A stretch of 64,000 bases of DNA from Trichostrongylus colubriformis. Its lineage: Eukaryota; Nematoda; Chromadorea; Rhabditida; Trichostrongylidae. Under the pieces are notes generated by a model that worked only from the letters and a program-made list of their open reading frames with translations, made no database searches and was not told where the DNA came from. The stretch covers positions 50,982,727 to 51,046,726 of the forward strand of contig OZ022259.1 of the NCBI GenBank assembly GCA_963978905.1. Reading direction: 5' to 3'. Numbering within the stretch: the first letter of the stretch is position 1; each line of letters starts with the position of its first letter. Positions 49,054 through 59,086 of this stretch are shown here, piece after piece. The position numbers and the translations under genes were made by a program.

Positions 49054-49419
49054 GGCATGACAGCGATCATGGATATGCAAAGTTTCGCACGAAAAAGTGA
49101 GATTCGGCAAGGACACAACCCCTCAAAGTGGCGGCCGAGGGGGCGGAGCCTCAGGATAAATGCATGCCCCGTTGTCCACCACGATCGAAGGTGCATAGCG
49201 GGAACAGAAAGGTACGTAAACAGTCCCACTCTTCGACTCCGACAGCTTGGACGACGGGGTGGGCATTTACACAGCTCCGCCTCTCGGCCGCCACTTTGAG
49301 GAGCTGTGACTTAGCTGGATTCTCACTTTTTATATGAAACTTTGCATGTGACCCTCATCAAGCAAATACAATATAAATACATGGAGAACAGAAAATTCAT
49401 TTTTGCGTGCACGATTCCT
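49054..49419. mobile_element. AGGAATCG/TTAA-type MITE, 5'-truncated copy
   Basis: Right end ...GTGCACGATTCCT with CTAA following, plus AACTTTGCATGTGACCCTCA and CAAATACAATATAAATACAT, as in the copy at 61041. The left part starts at ATATGCAAAGTTTCGCACGA. Internal GTGGCGGCCGAGGGGGCGGA pairs with GGCCGCCAC further on. Confidence 0.65.
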
Positions 49420-49795
49420 CTAACTTCCGGTTTTCGCATGCGTGACGAAAGAATGGCAACCGGACTGATTGGAAACAATGCACATAAAATCTTCAAAAAT
49501 CGCTTTGTTTTGTTTACCTTTTCCTGGACAGCTCTTTCTTCCCGTGTAATCTCCAGAATTTGCGGTTTGCTTCTCAAATAGTTCACGAACACCTCACAGA
49601 GATTCCTTTCATGCGTGAAACACTAGCCGCACAATTTTGCTATTTCAGCGTACCTTATTCCTCAACTTCAGTCCAAGTTGTTCATCGTCGTGGCATCCAG
49701 ACACGTATACGCCGCCACCACCACCAAGGACCCTTGACCGTCTCCCAGGCGACGCCTCTAACCTCGATCAGCTGGAATGGATGTACTGAGGTAAT

Positions 49796-49925
49796 GAGGC
49801 CGCTCTCACACTTTGCAGTAATCGAGGTACCCGCGCCCGGCAACGCGGACGCTGATGCGACGCGCTGAATCTACGATGTTTGACCAAACCACACTACAGT
49901 GCAGTTAGTGCCGTAAGAGTGTTAA
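49796..49925. mobile_element. PIF/Harbinger-like MITE relic
   Basis: GAGGCCGCTCTCACACTTTGCAG matches the family end; the right side is lost or replaced by the foldback relic that starts at 49929. Confidence 0.35.
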
Positions 49926-49928
49926 AAA

Positions 49929-50850
49929 TCGCGCGAAAACGCGTTTCCGCGTTGCTCATCGTTTTTCGCTATAGTTCAATTGATTATTGATTTTTTTATC
50001 GGGCTTGTATATAATTTCGGAGCCAGCTCGTCGAGCTTTACTAAATGGTACTTTAATGCCTGGGTTTTCTCGAACTCGGTACTAGGCTACTTTTTTTACA
50101 TTCCGAAAAGTTTGACGGAAAAATTTCTTCGAAATCTGCTCAGTTGGCGGGAAATCTTTCAACAGACCTAATCTAGGTTTACAGTTGTGTAGGAATTTTG
50201 ACGTTTATGTCATTTCAGGTATGTCCCTGTTCCTTGGTGTGGCCCTAAACAGCGTCTTCGTGAATAGATTGTTTGAAGAAACATCTCTCAACTCATTGAA
50301 GAAGAAGACTCTCCCATAAGATGTACGTCGTTCGGTTCCCCAGGAAAAATGCTATCGAATGATGTATAAAATAAAAATTTGACAAATTTGTCATTTTCAT
50401 CATTTGCAGGATTTTGGGTGTGTGCAGATATGACAGCGAATCGCGTGGCCGCCCGCGGCGATCGGCGCGGCGGTGCGAGCGCCAGTGGCGGGGCATGGCA
50501 GCCTTCAAGCGAGGCAGTGTGGCATGGGTGGAAGCACAGATGTTACGCAGCCACGCTCTGCAGGGCTCCCAATAGCGATCGATACGCAAGTCCTACTGCT
50601 GGCGCCGCGAGTGAAACGCCGCGATAGATATGGCAGCTGCAAGCGATAGCTGCCATATCTGCACACACCCCAGGATTTTCCTTGTTGCCAATCGAGTCTC
50701 AAGCTCTATCAGCACGATCGGGTGCCATCGCGAGCGCCGAGCGCCTTCCGATGGCCGTGCACGTGAATCACACTCTGCCAAAAAAGCTTGAGACGTCGAT
50801 TGACAACAAGGAAAAGGCTGGAAATAAGGAAAATAAAAAAATTATCAATC
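49929..50850. mobile_element. decayed relative of the 574-bp-arm foldback, split by a MITE
   Basis: Shares with the element at 16434-17806 the order AAATCGCGCGAAAACGCG, AGCTCGTCGAGCT, GTGGCCCTAAACAG, the ATGTACGTCGTTCGGTTCC block and AAATGCTATCGAA, then loop words GAGACGTCGAT, AAGGCTGGAAATAAGG. Only one arm is kept. The loop-derived part is itself inverted (CCTTGTTGCCAATCGAGTCT facing GACGTCGATTGACAACAAGG). Interrupted by the MITE at 50416-50670. Confidence 0.7.
50416..50670. mobile_element. Mutator-like MITE, 255 bp, perfect 9-bp target duplication, nested
   Basis: Ends GGGTGTGTGCAGATATGACA and the complement TGCCATATCTGCACACACCC. The identical direct repeats CAGGATTTT flank it at 50407-50415 and 50671-50679. 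Near the right end a second short hairpin (ATATGGCAGCT/AGCTGCCATAT) gives a doubled terminus. Interior shared with 29185 and 58519. Confidence 0.9.
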
Positions 50851-51008
50851 CGCCGATTTCTTCGACAATTTAATGATCTTTGCAGTGTTGGTAGGGCACC
50901 ATGCAGGTCTGCATAAGAAGCTCCCATGACTACTTAACAATATATGTAGTAAAGTCTGTAGTCATGAAACTTTCATCCACTCACAGGAACCATGTCCAAT
51001 GCACTCAC

Positions 51009-51172
51009 GGGCCATCGGACGAGCGATTGTGCGAATCCGCGAATTTGCGACTCTACGATTTTGCAGCGTTGCACTTTCGCACTTAGATATTTCGCAGTGC
51101 AGCAACTTTGCGTGCAGATCCGCGATATCGCAAAACGCGGGATTGCAAAATCGCGAAGTCTGACTGTTGCCA
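51009..51172. mobile_element. PIF/Harbinger-like MITE, CGATTTTGCG-rich type
   Basis: Left GGCCATCGGACGAGCGATTG, right AAAATCGCGAAGTCTGAC, with the same CGCACTTTCGCA and TGCGTGCAGATCCGCG words as the copies at 5007 and 40459. A further partial unit (GATCTGCGATTTTCCGATCC) lies at 51240-51290. Confidence 0.5.
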
Positions 51173-51416
51173 TGGGACGAGATTACCCTTTGCGATCGGT
51201 TTCCGTCCGTTTGCAGTTCAACTGAAGAATTATGCTTATCGATCTGCGATTTTCCGATCCGCAGCATTGCATGATCGCAGAATCGCTTGTTGTCATGGCA
51301 CTCTCACTTGGCTATGCTACTTTCCCGGGTTCTTTACCACTCTGGGCCGTGAGTGATGGGAAACCAGCGTTGTGGAGGGAAATAACGCGCTCAAGCAGAA
51401 GTGAGCCACACAGCAT

Positions 51417-51540
51417 GGTGCTACTGGAGTTAGCGGGGGGGGGGGGGGGGGGAGCAGGGAAGAATAATTCAATCGTTTTCTCGGTAAGTTAGCTGTATCT
51501 AGGCATAAAATAACCTTGAGAGTGCCTATTAGCAGAAATT
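51417..51540. repeat. dispersed repeat with a long G run
   Basis: TGGTGCTACTGGAGTTAG, a run of about 20 G, then TAGCTGTATCTAGGCATAAA recurs, partly inverted, near 32060-32195. Confidence 0.5.
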
Positions 51541-52564
51541 GGGCGGACTTATGATTTTGTCGAGTGCCCCCGATTCTGCGGACATTACGATTCTGCGGAT
51601 CGAGAGTCGCAAGGTATAATCTCAGCCATAGGAGTGTGTGCAAAATTAGTTGTTGCGATTACTGTAATATGAATATGCGTGCCACTGCGACCACTGCAGC
51701 GCTAGTTTTATATTGGACGGCTAACCAACCAACATCGAGGAGTCGCAGCTTATGCCTTCTAGTCTCCGTATATATGGAGTTGGATTTAGTTCCAAGAGAT
51801 CTATCAACACCTCATGGTGAAGGAGGCAGTACCCGTATGAGATGTATGGCCGACTATGAGGTCAGTTCAATATCCCACGTAACCTTTAATGTCAGTCGTT
51901 ACCGCTTAATGTTGTTTATACGTACCACAGTGTGGTGAATATACAATCAGAAAAAAGCAAGTAGAGTTGCTTCCGATCGACGGCTTATCGCTTTTCAGGA
52001 AGCTTGTCTCTTTGTTTTAATGGCCGTCTAGTTGTTTTTGCTTTGTTAAAACTAGATACATTGTGAAATACTGACTTTTGGCGGAGACAACACAACGTAA
52101 TTGGATAAGGCTACGTTCATAGTTTGTTATAAGCTGGCGACTAAGAAAAAACCTTCGACGCTTTGCATACACACATCCTGCGGACGAAAGCGACAAGTCA
52201 GTATCGGAATCGGAATAACCGGAACAGCCTACCTCGTGTATTCGAACACGATCAATTTCCAAGGAGTGTAAGCACAGCGGGTACTGCGTTTTTTTTTCGC
52301 AGAAAATTGTGATTTCATATTGTAGGTGAGGTCCTATGAGTTGATTGATAGCCTTATAAAACCGGAATAACTATTGGTTATTGCTTATGGGATTTCGTTT
52401 GTTGTGTTAAGGCTTTTTCCACTTACTGAGAAAGCGTCCATCGAACATTCCATTTTGTTGAGCTTACGAAGTGGAAGATGAGCTCTCGATACTGTCGAAA
52501 CGCAAATTCATCCAATCAAGTCGCATTGAACACAGTAATGTTAGTCCTTTGAGGTGGGATAAGT

Positions 52565-52583
52565 CCTCGATTTCAGAGAACTA
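52565..52583 (+). promoter_or_regulatory. candidate trans-splice acceptor for the kinase mRNA
   Basis: GATTTCAG (ending 52576) lies 7 bases before the proposed ATG at 52584. It looks like an SL acceptor, but the first exon it would serve is itself uncertain. Confidence 0.3.
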
Positions 52584-54804
52584 ATGAAAATCGAAATTAC
52601 AAGAAGTGATTACATCTTGGGAATAACGCGTGCTGTAGTGATATGTAAGCTGTTTATAGCTTTTCCTTTTTAAGATTACGATTGACATAACCTCATTTTG
52701 GTGCTATTTATGTGATGCTATGGGGCTGCCCATTATGTGAGTGATGAGGCTGCAGTGAAGTTTTAATATTCACCTATTCAATGAAATATCTTTACTTGTC
52801 AGTAGTTTTTGTGCCGGAAAACCAATGGGGAATCGACTTCCTGAAATAAGTGTGTATGTTACCTGCCTTACCCTAATAGACAGCAGTCGGCGTTGATTCC
52901 TTCCTTTTTTTTAAATGTGCCCGCATTCTACTTGGTTTCCAAAGTTTTAGATACATTTGAATGCGATTTATTCTGTTACGTAATTTGAAGGGGCAGTCGA
53001 TGTAGTTTTCTTAGCGCTGTCGTGTATCGCACTGTATCAATTCATCGATATCGGAGAAGTGGAAGGTGGTGGCATAGGAGGGTAATGATATGTAATTTGA
53101 TCCTCAGACTACTGGGAGATCCCATTTACCACTCGTCACTGTACCTTCGCCATGCTAAAATGTGAGTATTCAGGTGAAGCGTGAAATTGGCGAAGGATCT
53201 TTCAGTGTTGTATATTCGGCCACTGAAAAAGGCGATGGACATCGCGATGTCGCAATCAAAATGTGCTTCAAAAAGCAAATCCTAAAGGAGAAACGTGTTC
53301 GTTAAATACTTCAGTTGAACAATTCGCCTTAGTCACATGGAAATACTAATCCAGTTTCCTTTTGTCTTTTAGGTGGCTTCTGTACATCGCGAGAAGCGCG
53401 TTCTTGCTCGATTATCTTCTACTGAGCATCAACATCCTTTTGTAGTCACTTTGTACGCCACATTCCAAGACCGAGATAATTTATATTTCGTTCTCTCGTA
53501 TGCTAAGCGTCAGTTGATTTTTCCTTTTCTTTTTATTCTTTTTATTGAAATTACGTCAGTTGGCTAAACTGTGGCTCTTCGCTAGAACGGCATAGATATA
53601 CATGGAATGTCATTCATATGAAATGTTTTCAGATGGAGATCTCTTCCGTATCATGTTGAAAAAACCTGAAAAACTTTTCTCTCTCGAAGAATCTCGTTTT
53701 TATGCGGCAGAAGTTCTTTCTGCTCTTCGTGAGTGTATAAAGGCGAATAAATGATTACTGATCCGTGCATGATTGCCATTGAAATGCATTCACTATTTCA
53801 GAGCACATTCATTCTTTATCCTATGTGCACAGAGATGTAAAGCCGGAAAACATTTTGGTTGGTGCCAGCGGTCATATCATGCTATCTGATTTCGGCAGTG
53901 TCAAAGACCTATCGGAAGACTTATCAATTCCGGTGTGTAAATATAATTCATGATGAACCTGCTTTTGATTTTAATTTTTGTTCTGTGGATGAAGAATAGA
54001 AGCCGAAAGAAGTTCTCAAGGCTCAAGGAAATCTCATTGTAAGCTTTCAAGGGAGCTATTATCTGGTATCTGATGGGAGAGGTATTCTAGGGATATCTTT
54101 TCAACTTCCTTTGTTATATCTATTCGTGATTTGTAATTTGTTTGCATTTACTTTATGCTACTTTTACGTTGTAGGTAGAAAATGATAGTGGTGATAATGT
54201 TGGCAGACGAATTAGGCGATCTTCTTTTGTAGGCACTGCACAGTACGTCAGTCCGGAGGTGAGGGTATCTTTCGTTCAGAAATTTTGGAAAGTCTTACGT
54301 GCTTCTTTCACATTTTCTACAAAGATAGGTGTGTCGTTTCGTAAATCTCTTATATCTGTTTGTTAAGGTGCTCGAAGGAGAGCCCGTTTCACCAGCTACA
54401 GATCTCTGGTCGTTTGGAGTGGTCGTTTATCAATTCTTAACAGGTACTTTCCTTGCTATCTGTTGATAATGAATTTAGAATGAGTATTTCAAGAGAATTT
54501 CAGGCAAACATGCATTCCACGACGAATCTGAATACTTAATTTACAAACGTATTCAAAAATTGTTATACTCATATCCTCCTGATTTTTCGAACGCTGCTAA
54601 GGATTTGATCGATCGATTACTAGTTGTTAAGGTAGAGTTACTATTTACTTTTTTTATCGTCCATGAGAAAAGATATTCCAGCCAGAAAATCGACTTGGTG
54701 CTAAGAAAATGAGTGGACCTGAGGCGATCCGTGGTCATGAGTTTTTCGATGGCATTGACTGGAATAACCTGTCGAACACGAGACCTCCTGCTCTTCCATT
54801 GTAG
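52584..54804 (+). CDS. PDK1-family AGC protein kinase lacking a PH domain
   Basis: Nine exons join in frame: 53174-53296, 53373-53508, 53633-53728, 53802-53932, 54000-54038, 54175-54258, 54368-54443, 54504-54631, 54682-54804 (TAG). A possible first exon is 52584-52634, phase-compatible but unproven. Seen in order: Gly-rich loop [13 protein letters not shown] lysine, HRE as the likely alpha-C Glu, catalytic [11 protein letters not shown], activation segment [13 protein letters not shown] (the PDK1 autophosphorylated Ser motif), [11 protein letters not shown]. The KKQILKEKR and LYFVLSYAK segments resemble the PIF-pocket region of PDK1. The family is known to phosphorylate activation loops of AGC kinases. 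The protein (about 330 residues) ends just after the kinase lobe, with no PH domain. It is either a PDK1-like paralogue or a gene with an unseen alternative 3' end. Likely first cistron of an operon with the next gene. Confidence 0.85.
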
Positions 54805-54910
54805 CTACCAATATGTTTATTGTTTTTATTTTTTGAAGCAATTACCCGTGCAATCTGTTTTAACGAGTATCCTTACAGAAATGTAAAGATGAATAAACTA
54901 GTCGCATCTC
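54805..54910 (+). promoter_or_regulatory. intercistronic region with U-rich tract and trans-splice acceptor
   Basis: Between the kinase stop and the L30 start are 106 bases: a T-rich stretch (TTATTGTTTTTATTTTTTG) and an acceptor CCTTACAG ending at 54878. Such spacing with a U-rich element is typical of nematode operons, where SL2-type trans-splicing separates the cistrons. Two short upstream ATGs (54881, followed at once by TAA, and 54889) precede the L30 ATG and would be in the leader. No canonical AATAAA is seen before the acceptor. Confidence 0.6.
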
Positions 54911-57687
54911 ATGCCTCAGTTCCGTTTTCTGGTTTTTATCCAATACGTATAAGTTCTATCTGGTCTCAGTTATTTATTGTTTATTTATGCTCTTCCCTCC
55001 TTCATTCATTTCCAATTGTTCTTTCAATATTTCAGAAGAGTTTGAATGGCGAAGGTCATCAGAAGTAAGTCAGCTACGTTTACATTTGTATTAAACGGAA
55101 TGCAATGAATATCCTATTTGTTTAGATAGATGGGTCTACCGGACACACGGAAGATGGTGGCGATATCTTCCTCGACGAAATGACGGAATAAAAGAATTTG
55201 ACTATGGAAAAGGAGGGTCTCTAGCGGAGTTCAGAGAGGAACTGATGAATGAGGTTGGTTAATTGTGAAGTTCGGATTTTTATTTTTTTTTCCAAGGATT
55301 ACTGAGCCCTATGAGAAATTTCGAATGTCCAGGACAGTGAAGAGCTTAAAGCTGGACCATCCAAGCTCTGGATGGCATGGCTGTATCGTGACCTAAGCGG
55401 AGAACCACACTGGACCAAATCCAGGGTCAGCAAATTATTTGGTCCTGATTTTAAGGTGAGAGTTTATTTATAGGTTTTATACTGTTGATAATCACCGTTT
55501 TTTTTAAATACGAACTTTACAATTCTGGTTTTTTCGCCGTAGTAATTTTTTGATTTTTATGCACTTCTTAATCCCAAAAATGAGTTCTTGATCTTTTTTT
55601 TGCATGCCATTTTGCTCGTTAATAGCGATGCTCTTATGGTTTAAAGATCCGTGATAGGCAAAATCTTTCGAAAAATATATTTTCACAATCAATGACGATG
55701 GTCTACTCGGTGGACCTTTTCGCTTCATGAGTTTCTTTTCTGGAGTTGTGAATTTTCTGGTTTTCTACCTCACTCATAACAGTCGACCTACAAGGGAAAG
55801 ATACCAGGTCGAAGTGGCCTTTTGCAATAAGAAACATCAGTCGAAGCGTTCGTTTCAAATATGTGTTCAAGATCTGCAAAACGATTATCTGAAAAAGTTA
55901 TGGAAGTTTTCCTGAATATACAGTACTATTACACGGTACGTTTAGGAGAGCGCGTGAGCCAGACATTCTCGCTCGAAACCAGTATGATTTTCCCATTCAA
56001 GGAATCAAACTGCTCCATGAGCCAAGTTTCAAGCTAACTCGAGGATTAGACCAAATTTTGGAAGAATTATGGACGCTTGCCGTGTTCCTGTTTCTTATGT
56101 GGCGCTTGTTACGTACTTGGTGTCGTGGGCATATGTAATAGATATGTTCAGGTTAATTTTGTCATGACTGTTAACATATTTTATAGAAAATTTCAAAAAA
56201 TTACTACTTACCCCATGACCACCCCTAATTTTGCGAAGCTAAGTCAAAAATTCGATTCGGCTGAAAATGTACACAGAGTGGTAATTCGATCCCCTGGGCA
56301 CGATTATCATAATTGTTTTACGCAACAACGCCTGAATCGTGCGCTACTTGGAGGAGCTCGTTCACAGAGTTCTACTCGTTCTTGTAAGCAGGGATAGTGA
56401 GATACGCGGAAAACGAATATAATAATAATGTGCATGACAGCACTTTTGGGGATGTTTCTCAGACATAACTAGAAAGCCTTAGGAAAAGCAGAAAAAGTCC
56501 TCTAAAATGGGGATCCTAACCATGGTCCTACCTACCGCACGCGAATCGCCACGACTACCTCTGTGCTATGCTGCTGCTAAAAGCATTGATCTTCCCTTTG
56601 TTCATCTGCGACTTGGGCGATGAACACTTGGCAACGCTTACAGTTGTGGAAACGGTGCATTTGGAAGAATCTCGAAAACTCCATTCAGATGATCCACTGG
56701 CAGATTAGGAATACAGATTTGAAATCAGCGTCCAGAAGCGCGTCGAGTGATATCTGTCTAATTGCGAATGGCCACTTCGATCTAGTATACTACCCTTGTT
56801 AGCTTTCTACAACCCTGTGCAAATTAGTAGAAAACTCTCATTGCAGTTACGCATGGGAAAAAGGGAGAAGATCCATGAATAGCACTAGCCGAGGGAGCGT
56901 TGAGAATGTTCGGTATTTTTCAATTGAACGAGGAATTGTCAAATGAGAAGGAGGTTTCACCCCCCCCCCCCATGTTGTACACCCCCAACAGGGTGGTGAG
57001 GACCTGGTAACAGTGAACTTTCATGATGACATTTACGAATGTCTTTTTCTTTGTTATTGTTGTGTTGAAGAATATGTGATCGCCACAAGCCATCTTTCCT
57101 TTCATTGCATTAATTGTCTTTTTGTTGAAGGTTGGACGTATGGAGATATTCCCTAATACGTCAGCATTTAATGAGGAGTTGTGGCACATCAAACATCTCA
57201 TCGAGCTGAAGCCCATGACATTTCCGAATGGAGAACCCACGGCTGATGACATTTATGGTGTTAAGGTAGTCGTATTTTTCAAGTTCTTACGTAGTTACCA
57301 GAAATTTGCTCCCAGTTTTATCTATTGCCTCACTCTTATAGTTTACAGCGCAAATATGCATGTCTGAGATTCGATAGAAAGCGGCAGCAGTTACTGAGTT
57401 CTTGCCAACTTCAGGTGCATCCAGATGGTAGATGTGAAGTGGCGAGGGATGCGACTCCATTAAGTGAAGAACAGTTGAGATTAATGGATCCGCAGAAACA
57501 GGTAGACAATAGATTCGATTCTGGACTGTGTAACAAATATTCCAATTTTTGCTACTCGTTTTCAATCCCAACATTTTAGTGGTCTTCTAAAGAACTTAAT
57601 AGACAACTGGCTACCAGATATCATGGATGCAAAGATATATTTGAGACAAATGTTTATACAAATTCGAATATTAGTATCGTTAAATGA
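54911..57687 (+). CDS. mrpl-30: mitochondrial ribosomal protein L30 (uL30m)
   Basis: Seven exons join in frame: 54911-54946, 55036-55064, 55130-55253, 55333-55455, 57131-57265, 57415-57501, 57580-57687 (TGA), giving about 213 residues. The core matches the L30 family: GEPHWTKSRVSKLFG, then NTSAFNEELWHIKHLIELKP with the KHLI.LKP block, then the FPNGEPTADDIYG region. The N-terminus is basic and hydroxylated-poor (MPQFRFLVFIQYKSLNG), fitting a mitochondrial presequence. It acts in the large subunit of the mitoribosome. The protein is longer than the human one (about 160 residues) at both ends. Exon 3 uses the second of two close acceptors (TTTAG then ATAG); only that one keeps the frame. Intron 4 is 1675 bp, far longer than the others. 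Position suggests it is the downstream gene of an operon. Confidence 0.88.
55456..57130 (+). other. long intron 4 of mrpl-30
   Basis: Holds short open frames (56077-56397, 56620-56802) without domains and a C run near 56954. I see no nested gene and no clear mobile element; its size may come from old insertions. Confidence 0.5.
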
Positions 57688-58343
57688 TAATTGTTAATTT
57701 TCCCTGCATTTGTTCGCTATAGGTTGTTATATAAAGCGTCGTTCGAGGTCAGAATTGTAATGAATTGTGAAATTGTAAATTGAACTCATTTGTGAAAATC
57801 AATATTTGTGGTAAATTCGGGAAGTATCTGTACACTCATGTCCTTTTTTGAACACTTTAAGAAATGGTGCATCCTCGATACCTGGGATGGGCACGTCTCT
57901 GGTACTGTATTGACTCCATCAGAAATATAGCTGCCGTGGGAATCCCGTCATTTTTGCGTTAGATTTGGTGGATGGCAATGTATACACTGCACTGTATGAG
58001 TTAACAACATTGGCTACTACATATTCTTGGGAACGAATGCTTTACTTTGATAGTCTCCATATCTGTTTAGTGGTCGAAGATTCATCGATCGAGTTAATGA
58101 TGTGGTACTAGTATGAATTACGCGCTTGAGACATCCAAGGATAAACGTGGGGCTTGAGGCGCATGAGCTTTTTGAGCCATTATCACTCTGGAGAAAAAGA
58201 AAAAAGAAACGCATTCAAGTGCTCTGGAGAATTCAGAGGAAATTTGGATGCGGGGTGTACTCTGGATGAATCGATCAAAGGCTCAAATTTTGAAATGAGG
58301 TACAGCAGCTGAAGTACTCCGTGGACGAAAGGCAGCTGGTCCT
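57688..58343. other. region between convergent mrpl-30 and DUSP19 genes
   Basis: Contains the presumed 3' UTR of mrpl-30. No canonical AATAAA was found directly after the stop. No other structure until the nested MITEs. Confidence 0.5.
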
Positions 58344-58803
58344 GAAGTGTATACCATCAGGACGGAGAATTCGCGTGGCGGCGTTCAGCGCACGAAGTGA
58401 TGGTGCGAGCTACGGGCGCTGTATTGGTTGAATCCTGGACCGATTACGCCTAGATCGAGGCGTAGGGCACCGTTATCGTTTCAGGACTCATCCAATACGG
58501 CGCACATGGCTCGTACCAGGGTGGGGTCCACGAGGTCGAATTTCCGCGCGGCCGCGCGCGATGAGCGGCACGGGGGGTACGAGTGCCAGTGGCACGGCAT
58601 GGCAGCCTTCAAGCGAGGCAGTGTGGCATGAGTGGAAAGCGCAGACGTGACGCAGTCACGCTCGGCCGGCCGACCAAGGGCAATCGATACGGCGAGTCGT
58701 ACGGGGGCGTCGCGAAGCGGAAATTCGACCTCGTGGACCCCACCCCTCGTACCATCGCGTCGCACACCGCAAAGCGAATTTTCTAACCTAATGGCATACA
58801 CCC
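58344..58803. mobile_element. Mutator-like MITE of the GGGTGTATATCG family, interrupted by another MITE
   Basis: The left part (GTGTATACCATCAGGACGGA, later GTGCGAGCTACGGGCGCTGT) and the right part (ATGGCATACACCC) match the ends and arms of the element at 42154. The sequence is continuous once 58519-58745 and one duplication are removed. Flanks GCTGGTCCT and GGTAGTCCT agree at 7 of 9 bases. Confidence 0.7.
58519..58745. mobile_element. Mutator-like MITE, 227 bp, perfect 9-bp target duplication, nested
   Basis: Perfect inverted ends GGGTGGGGTCCACGAGGTCG. The identical repeats CTCGTACCA lie at 58510-58518 and 58746-58754. The interior GTGGCACGGCATGGCAGCCT, then TCAAGCGAGGCAGTGTGGCA is shared with 29185 and 50416 although the outermost ends differ. 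Confidence 0.92.
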
Positions 58804-59086
58804 GGTAGTCCTGATTGCAGACAACACCACCTGGCCGTGTCGGCTGGCGTTTTACGCAGCTCTTAACGATAAAAGAAAAATGCGATCAACTAAGCCAGTC
58901 TACACCCTTATGTTCTTGATGTAGACGGATGAGGTGCGGGGTAGATTACAACTTTGAAATTTTTCTTTATTTCATCCATATGGTGAAAGAAAGGAGGCAT
59001 GTGAAGGGACTACCTCCGCCCTAGATTGTACCAGTTATCCCTGAGCCGTGCATTAAAAGGAACCAGAGTTATCGTTATAGACAACA

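Noticed and set aside
54889..55064. L30 start at the ATG at 54889, or a PDK1 C-terminal extension through 54879-55064
   Set aside because: The frame reading MNKLVASHASVPFSG and continuing into QEFEWRRSSE hits stops in the next exon and cannot reach the L30 frame; only the ATG at 54911 is phase-consistent through all seven exons.
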